A stretch of DNA of 33,638 nt, from positions 1-33,638 of the IMG/VR virus record IMGVR_UViG_3300020283_000015. One strand, written 5' to 3'. The DNA is from a virus. Numbering within the stretch: position 1 is the stretch's first letter; the number at the start of each line of letters is the position of its first letter. A model generated the notes under the pieces. That model made no database searches. It saw only the letters and a list, made by a program, of their open reading frames with translations, and had not been told where the DNA came from. This document shows positions 29,409 to 33,638 of the stretch, piece by piece. The position numbers were made by a program, and so were the translations under genes.

Positions 29409-30891
29409 AAAACTTCCTGTTCAGGACCTTACTGATATGAGTTATCAAGGTAAGGATGAGTGGATGGAAAAGGTCGATACAGAAACATTCGCTCAAGCAA
29501 TCAACGAAATCTCTAGTTCATTCTGCATAGCTAAATGGAAGCAGACTACATTGCATTTACAGAATGGTCACACACATTCATGTCACCACCCACAAACACA
29601 TAAGGTACCATGGCAAGAGCTAACAGTTAGACCATCAGCATTACATAACACCACTAAGAAAATGATGATGCGTGATCAGATGAAGAATGGTGTCAGGCCA
29701 AGAGAATGTGAGTATTGTTGGAGAGTAGAAGATGCACGTAAAAAGAAAGGTGATGCCTGGTCAGATAGAATACATAAGAGTCGAGATCATTGGGCATTAA
29801 AGCATCTACCTGAAATACTAAGGAATGATGCCACATACGATGTACCACCATCATATCTAGAAGTATCATTTAGTAATGTATGTAATTTTAAATGTGCGTA
29901 TTGTGCTCCACATATATCATCACAATGGATGACAGAGATACAGCACAAAGGACCATATCCAACATCAGCAAGATTCAATAACTTAGAATGGATAGAGCAA
30001 AATGGTCTAACACCAATACCAAATAATAAGCCGAATGTATATGTTGAAGCATTTTGGAAATGGTTTCCTGAAATATACCAAGACCTTGAAGTGTTTCGTA
30101 TTACAGGTGGTGAGCCATTTCTATCTAAAGATACTATCAAAGTATTAGATTTCTTAACAGATAATCCTGCACCAAATATGGATTTTGCAATCAACACTAA
30201 CTTATGCATACCTGACAAACTATTTGAAAATGTAATGGGTAAATTAAAAAGACTTGTTGTTGAGAAGAAGATTAAAAGACTACAACTATATACGAGTGCA
30301 GAAGCTCATGGTGATGCATGTAATTACATTAGATATGGCATGGATTATGATAAGTGGTACAATAATTGCAGATGGATTATAGGCAATATACCAGATGTAG
30401 ATGAGCATAATCCTACATCACTAACTATAATGTCTACAATTAACTTATTGAGTCTACCATCTTATACTAAGTTTATTCAAGATGTTAGTCTCTTAAAGAA
30501 AGAAGCTAGTTTTAACTTAGATAATCCAAGACTCTATGAGAGAGCTACACCAATTAATTGTCCAGTACGAGTTGACTTTCCATATCTTAGAAATCCTGAG
30601 TTCTTGACAGTATTCCTATATCAAAATCCTGACTACAAACTAGAAGGTAAGAAATGGATCGAGGATGCGATATTTGCAGCTAAAATGGGTGGCTTTAATG
30701 TATTCGAAATAGACAGAATGAATAGAGTCCTAAACACCTATATGGGAGATCAGAGATGGACTCAGGTACAGCGCACTAAACACGAAAGAGACTTCAAAAA
30801 GTACATAATTGAATATGATAAGCGAAGAAATGTTGATTTTGATACAGTTTTTCCTGAGTTAAAATCATTCAAAGATGGTATAATCCTATAA
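29380..30891 (+). CDS. Radical SAM protein, twitch/SPASM type
   Basis: This 503-residue protein has the radical SAM cluster motif in FSNVCNFKCAYCAPH (Cys168, Cys172, Cys175) and the SAM-binding GGEP in FRITGGEPFLS. Upstream, SCHHPQTHKVPWQEL and RECEYCWRVED (Cys110, Cys113) resemble SPASM/twitch cluster regions, so a second Fe-S cluster is possible. Such proteins are widespread in T4-like cyanophages and often modify peptides or carry out unknown radical chemistry. The start overlaps the preceding gene by 29 nt. No partner peptide is obvious nearby. The long C-terminal domain is not recognised. Confidence 0.88.
   Translation: MKKIDKIDLRKLPVQDLTDMSYQGKDEWMEKVDTETFAQAINEISSSFCIAKWKQTTLHLQNGHTHSCHHPQTHKVPWQELTVRPSALHNTTKKMMMRDQMKNGVRPRECEYCWRVEDARKKKGDAWSDRIHKSRDHWALKHLPEILRNDATYDVPPSYLEVSFSNVCNFKCAYCAPHISSQWMTEIQHKGPYPTSARFNNLEWIEQNGLTPIPNNKPNVYVEAFWKWFPEIYQDLEVFRITGGEPFLSKDTIKVLDFLTDNPAPNMDFAINTNLCIPDKLFENVMGKLKRLVVEKKIKRLQLYTSAEAHGDACNYIRYGMDYDKWYNNCRWIIGNIPDVDEHNPTSLTIMSTINLLSLPSYTKFIQDVSLLKKEASFNLDNPRLYERATPINCPVRVDFPYLRNPEFLTVFLYQNPDYKLEGKKWIEDAIFAAKMGGFNVFEIDRMNRVLNTYMGDQRWTQVQRTKHERDFKKYIIEYDKRRNVDFDTVFPELKSFKDGIIL
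30879..30884 (+). promoter_or_regulatory. TATAAT -10 box before the small gene at 30907
   Basis: GG-TATAAT lies at the end of the radical SAM gene. The expected RNA start is near 30891, leaving a leader with GTGAGG before ATG 30907. Confidence 0.4.
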
Positions 30892-30906
30892 AGAAAGTGA
30901 GGTTAT

Positions 30907-31053
30907 ATGGAAGCACATCCAGAAGTAGAATCGCTTAAGCACCGAGTATCAGAGCTAGAGCGAGATAATGGCAGCTATCGAGTTCAGATAGCTGAATATC
31001 AACAAATCGTCAAAGAATTATCTGACAAATTAAAGAAGGTTAATTATGATTAG
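30907..31053 (+). CDS. Coiled-coil peptide, 48 residues
   Basis: The gene runs from MEAHPEVESLKHR to KKVNYD with clear heptad spacing (VSELERDNGSYRVQIAEYQQIV). GAGG precedes ATG 30907. It overlaps the next gene by 8 nt. It is probably a small oligomeric or lysis-associated helper; the function is not known. Confidence 0.65.
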   Translation: MEAHPEVESLKHRVSELERDNGSYRVQIAEYQQIVKELSDKLKKVNYD

Positions 31054-31327
31054 AGACCCTTATGAATCTATAATGAATCCTAAGAAGAACGCTCTAAAAA
31101 ATCTACCATTCCAAGTTAAATTTATGTCTATGCAAGTATTAGCTTGGATGTGGTCTGCTGTCTTTGGAATCTATATAGTAGAAAGTATATATGCATTTGG
31201 TATATCAGCACTAGCACATGCATCATTAATAACAATGACTGTGTTGACAGCTATTTACTTTAGACAAGTACAGAAAGCTAAGGTTGATGGCATACTAACA
31301 AGAGGTAAAGGAGGAGAACACGAATGA
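31046..31327 (+). CDS. Two-pass membrane protein
   Basis: This 93-residue protein has two hydrophobic helices, at about residues 30-50 (VLAWMWSAVFGIYIVESIYA) and 53-72 (ISALAHASLITMTVLTAIYF), with a basic C-terminal tail. I recall similar small membrane proteins in cyanophages. Its place in a chain of small genes leading to a glucosaminidase would suit a holin or lysis accessory role, but that is inference. AAGAAGG lies before ATG 31046. Confidence 0.65.
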   Translation: MIRDPYESIMNPKKNALKNLPFQVKFMSMQVLAWMWSAVFGIYIVESIYAFGISALAHASLITMTVLTAIYFRQVQKAKVDGILTRGKGGEHE

Positions 31328-31404
31328 AATTTCAAGATTGGGATAAGTTAGTGATTGCAACATCTTTCATTATCTTTTGTATTGTTATTGGAGGTTTATT
31401 ATGA
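31324..31404 (+). CDS. 26-residue membrane peptide
   Basis: The peptide has a short charged start (MKFQDWDKL) and a membrane helix (VIATSFIIFCIVIGG). It overlaps both neighbours by ATGA, and GGAGG lies before its ATG, which strongly suggests real, coupled translation despite the size. Confidence 0.62.
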   Translation: MKFQDWDKLVIATSFIIFCIVIGGLL

Positions 31405-31709
31405 GTAAAATATATGAATCACCAGATGGTGGTAAGACAGTATTTGAAAGAGATGTTAATGAACCTATTAGCGCTCGTAGAAAAGTAGAAGATACTGAAA
31501 CTGATGACTATGATGTACCAGCGTGGAAGTATATCAGACAGGATTACGAGAGCTATATACTCAAAATAAATAGTCTAATAGAACTTCATGAGATGAAATT
31601 TACTAAGACTCATGAAGACTTTCATAAGAAGGCTTACGAGACCTTAATCACTTACATGCATGAACTAAAAGCTTACATTAAGAAGAAAGAGGAGGATTAC
31701 TTCAAATGA
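31401..31709 (+). CDS. Conserved hypothetical protein, 102 residues
   Basis: The start is ATG 31401 (GGAGG 7 nt before); an ATG at 31377 in the same frame lies inside the membrane peptide gene and lacks a good site. The protein begins MSKIYESPDGGKTVFERD, a pattern I recall from cyanophages. A helical part follows (WKYIRQDYESYILKINSLIELHEM). A soluble helical role is likely. It overlaps the glucosaminidase gene by 4 nt. Confidence 0.7.
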   Translation: MSKIYESPDGGKTVFERDVNEPISARRKVEDTETDDYDVPAWKYIRQDYESYILKINSLIELHEMKFTKTHEDFHKKAYETLITYMHELKAYIKKKEEDYFK

Positions 31710-32287
31710 GAAAAAAATACGGAAAAGAAGACTTCATTATTTGGTTTGCGTTATTGGCATTGTTTGGATTTTTTCTATTCATGCCACTTGATGCAGAAGG
31801 TGGTACACAACCTAAGATAGAATATCATGATAACGATAGCTTTATATCTAGTGTAAAAACCTGTGCTGATTATGAAAACAGCTTAGTTGATGAAGCTGAT
31901 CAAGTACCAGTAGAAATAATTGCTGCAATGGCAGTATTAGAAACTGGATATGGTCAGAGCCGATTTGCTCATGAAGCAAATAACCTTTTTGGTATAAGAA
32001 CATGGGACATGAATAGCCCACATGTTAAGCCACTAAACTATGCTACTACAAAATGGGCAGTCAAAAAATACAATACAAAATGCGATAGTGTCAAAGACAT
32101 GATGCGTATCTTAAATAATCTACACTTCTATGAGAAGTTTAGAGAAGCCAGACTTAACTTTCTAAACAATGTTGGTTATAGTCTATATGACATGGTCGAT
32201 ACCCTTTCACCATGGTCTACCAACCCTCGTTATACAGAGTTAGTAAACAATCGAGTCAAGCATATTCAAATTGCTTTTACTGACTAA
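31706..32287 (+). CDS. Membrane-anchored glucosaminidase (FlgJ/Bax type)
   Basis: This 193-residue protein has an N-terminal hydrophobic segment (residues 10-27, FIIWFALLALFGFFLFMP) after five basic residues. It is followed by a glucosaminidase domain, VPVEIIAAMAVLETGYGQSRFAHEANNLFGIRTW, with Glu79 as the likely catalytic residue. Such enzymes cleave the glycan chain of peptidoglycan. The N-terminal segment could be a signal peptide, an anchor, or a signal-anchor-release domain as in some phage endolysins. The gene ends a chain of small membrane genes and is followed by a strong hairpin. A lysis role is likely. Confidence 0.8.
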   Translation: MRKKYGKEDFIIWFALLALFGFFLFMPLDAEGGTQPKIEYHDNDSFISSVKTCADYENSLVDEADQVPVEIIAAMAVLETGYGQSRFAHEANNLFGIRTWDMNSPHVKPLNYATTKWAVKKYNTKCDSVKDMMRILNNLHFYEKFREARLNFLNNVGYSLYDMVDTLSPWSTNPRYTELVNNRVKHIQIAFTD

Positions 32288-32296
32288 AAACAGCAC

Positions 32297-32326
32297 ACCG
32301 ACTGTGATATTTTTGTCACAGTCGGT
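32297..32326 (+). terminator. Strong hairpin after the glucosaminidase gene
   Basis: A perfect 11-bp stem ACCGACTGTGA/TCACAGTCGGT with an 8-nt loop lies 10 nt after the stop. The U-tract is missing, so it may act as an mRNA end-stabilising or processing hairpin as much as a terminator. The following 130 nt have no gene but hold a TATAAT at 32435. Confidence 0.55.
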
Positions 32327-32434
32327 AAAATAACTGTTAATAAGTTTATAAGTAGTTGTTTTTATATAACAAAATAATCTAAGAAAACTGCATAAAACGT
32401 TGTACATCTTCGAGAAACTGTATAGAATAGTACC

Positions 32435-32440
32435 TATAAT
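32435..32440 (+). promoter_or_regulatory. TATAAT -10 box before the gene at 32461
   Basis: TATAAT precedes a leader that contains AAAGGAG (32450-32456) and ATG 32461. No -35 box at normal spacing is seen. Confidence 0.42.
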
Positions 32441-32460
32441 TGATTAACAAAGGAGTAAAT

Positions 32461-32736
32461 ATGACAATTAATATAACAACCGGATATGAATATACTGGTC
32501 AAAATGCGGAAGCATGTGGTGATATTGAAGCTGTTTGTACTTTTAAACAAGGTATCAAACACTTTGGTGTTTCAGGTACTCAGGTAAAAGGCTTAAAAGC
32601 AGTCGCTAGATTAGTCAGATACAGAGTAGAAGAAGATGAAGATGGTAAAGAAATCAAACGTCCAGTTTATTTCTCAGTCTTTAATGCTGAAGACTTTGCA
32701 GCTAGAGCCAAAGTCGCTAAGAAGGTGGTTGCTTAA
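32461..32736 (+). CDS. Hypothetical protein, 91 residues
   Basis: This beta-rich protein begins MTINITTGYEYTGQNAEACGD and ends with a basic AARAKVAKKVVA tail. The start is fixed by AAAGGAG; the frame is open to 32440 but that region has no start signal. It overlaps the next gene by one base (TAATG). No family is recognised. Confidence 0.65.
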   Translation: MTINITTGYEYTGQNAEACGDIEAVCTFKQGIKHFGVSGTQVKGLKAVARLVRYRVEEDEDGKEIKRPVYFSVFNAEDFAARAKVAKKVVA

Positions 32737-33002
32737 TGAAAAACTTCGAAGATAGATTGGCAGCATTTCACGGTGCTGCCTTTATGGCTAGAGACGAGTT
32801 CGTCAAAGAATATGCAAGTCCACATGAAGAGTCTTCCATATTCAAAGGTGTACCAATCAAGTATCTTGAATCATTTAAAGCTTTATTTGGTAATGGGTAC
32901 TTAATTAAGTATAGAGGTAAATCTAAAGGTCAATACAGAAGACCGCAAGCGTACATGCATAAGCAATATGCTGATACTTTTGCAGTTTATCATAAAAAAT
33001 AA
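32736..33002 (+). CDS. Hypothetical protein, 88 residues
   Basis: This mixed protein has FEDRLAAFHGAAFMARDEFVKEY at the N-terminus and a basic, Tyr-rich C-terminus (YLIKYRGKSKGQYRRPQAYM). The GKSKGQYRRPQ part is likely exposed and may bind nucleic acid. It is coupled to the previous gene. The function is unknown. Confidence 0.62.
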   Translation: MKNFEDRLAAFHGAAFMARDEFVKEYASPHEESSIFKGVPIKYLESFKALFGNGYLIKYRGKSKGQYRRPQAYMHKQYADTFAVYHKK

Positions 33003-33015
33003 TTCACTTTTAGAG

Positions 33016-33023
33016 TATAACTA
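33016..33023 (+). promoter_or_regulatory. Late-like box TATAACTA before the gene at 33041
   Basis: TATAACTATAT differs from the TATAAATATAT boxes at one base. AAGGAG follows (33030-33035), then ATG 33041. Confidence 0.35.
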
Positions 33024-33040
33024 TATAGCAAGGAGAAAAC

Positions 33041-33475
33041 ATGGCAAAATTAATAATAGAAACCCAATACATGGAAAACTACGATGTGGACGAGGTGACC
33101 GAAGAAGGATACTGGAAGTTCAAAGGTGGTAATACTTTTATTGTTGATAATGTCGATGTTAACAATATTCAATCAGTGGCCAACGAAATCATACCACTGA
33201 TTGAATATGACAACTCCATGTCTAGAGAATTTGTCCTTGAATGGACAGTAGAAAATGACGATTGGAAATCTCAATACGAGAAAGACCAAAAAGAGTGGTC
33301 TGACGGCAGTATGTATTATGACCCAAGACTCTTTAAGAATGAAGATGGTCATTGGATTAAGATACGTAAATTTGATGGTGAACGTGGTGGATACGAATAC
33401 CACGATAATTTGAATACTAATGAAGTAATTTATAAGAATGAATATGAAAACACACAAGCGGGGTACGCATCATGA
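33041..33475 (+). CDS. Hypothetical protein, 144 residues
   Basis: This acidic, aromatic protein begins MAKLIIETQYMENYDVDE and has the blocks YWKFKGGNTFIVDNV and EYDNSMSREFVLEWTVENDDW. I recall similar N-termini (KLIIETQYMENY) in T4-like marine phage proteins of unknown function. AAGGAG is present before the ATG. Its stop overlaps the next start. Confidence 0.68.
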   Translation: MAKLIIETQYMENYDVDEVTEEGYWKFKGGNTFIVDNVDVNNIQSVANEIIPLIEYDNSMSREFVLEWTVENDDWKSQYEKDQKEWSDGSMYYDPRLFKNEDGHWIKIRKFDGERGGYEYHDNLNTNEVIYKNEYENTQAGYAS

Positions 33476-33638
33476 GTGAAAGCAACGTATGGGGTATCAT
33501 ACCCAATCCTGATAAATGGGTAATCTTTGATGTAGATGGTACATTAATGGATATTACTGAAAGACGTAAGTTTGTTGAGCAAAGGCCAAAAGACTGGGAT
33601 TCTTTCAATAATATAGACAATGTCAAGAAAGACAAGCC
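33472..33638 (+). CDS. HAD phosphatase-like protein, N-terminal part
   Basis: Only the first 55 residues are in the window. KWVIFDVDGTLMDITERR holds the HAD motif DxDGT with its nucleophile Asp. The following RKFVEQRPKDWDSFN matches phage proteins related to the phosphatase domain of T4 PseT-like polynucleotide kinases, where a 3'-phosphate is removed. It overlaps the previous gene by 4 nt. The rest lies outside. Confidence 0.75.
   Translation, partial: MSESNVWGIIPNPDKWVIFDVDGTLMDITERRKFVEQRPKDWDSFNNIDNVKKDK

Noticed and set aside
29787-30218. 143-residue minus-strand open frame inside the radical SAM gene
   Set aside because: It is opposite the Cys cluster and GGEP region of a clear enzyme; no independent support.
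1-33638. tRNA genes, CRISPR arrays, insertion sequences or att sites
   Set aside because: No cloverleaf-like sequence, regularly spaced repeat, transposase gene or paired direct repeat was seen by eye. A tRNA scan could still reveal a diverged one.

Overview
The window is AT-rich (about one third G+C by eye), densely packed, and reads as the DNA-metabolism and accessory part of a T4-like marine myovirus. The evidence is the T4 core set regA (C-terminus only), gene 43 polymerase, a gene 61-type primase, nrdA/nrdB, uvsX, gene 41 helicase and rnh, mixed with genes typical of cyanophage and pelagiphage relatives: Hsp20, 2-oxoglutarate/Fe(II) oxygenases, a radical SAM protein and a KWDG nucleotidyltransferase-like protein. 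A glutamine riboswitch of the glnA/Downstream-peptide class points to a picocyanobacterial (Prochlorococcus or Synechococcus) phage. The low G+C would also fit a SAR11 phage, and no photosynthesis gene lies in the window to settle it.

Layout. 1-2700: regA end and DNA polymerase. 2701-3084: late promoter, glutamine riboswitch, a 40-residue YRG peptide and a Rho-independent terminator, forming one self-contained unit. 3097-4424: three unrecognised genes. 4437-8439: primase, ribonucleotide reductase alpha with a built-in glutaredoxin, a 56-residue peptide and ribonucleotide reductase beta. 8436-11605: the only minus-strand block, with three related 2OG-oxygenase-like genes, an aspartyl/asparaginyl hydroxylase-like gene and a GIY-YIG protein. 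11644-12816: cupin and small genes. 12931-17890: Hsp20, UvsX, another oxygenase, helicase and RNase H. 17935-24938: a run of accessory genes, namely a possible structural protein, nucleotidylyltransferase, SOD-like protein, Ntn-hydrolase fusion, KWDG protein, a small exported protein and two related proteins with a glycosyltransferase-like C-terminus. 24959-30891: small conserved genes, a UDG-like protein, another oxygenase, cytidylyltransferase, a short nucleotide-sugar dehydrogenase, an HExxH protein and a radical SAM enzyme. 30907-33638: small membrane proteins, a membrane-anchored glucosaminidase, small hypotheticals and the start of a HAD phosphatase.

Control signals fall into two groups. 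T4 late-type TATAAATA boxes precede the riboswitch unit, hsp20, uvsX and (on the minus strand) the oxygenase island; the three plus-strand ones are followed by a hairpin at the expected RNA 5' end and then a normal ribosome binding site. In contrast, five genes (43, primase, 41, and those at 24959 and 28619) have TATAAT ending 6 or 7 nt before the ATG and no ribosome binding site, which predicts leaderless mRNAs. Most other genes are coupled by ATGA or TAATG overlaps.

The most interesting items are the riboswitch unit, the regular leaderless-promoter pattern, the glutaredoxin placed between the NrdA core and its terminal CxxC, the unusual number (six) of 2OG-oxygenase-like genes, the Ntn-hydrolase fusion, and the SOD-like protein with all metal ligands but altered active-site neighbours.
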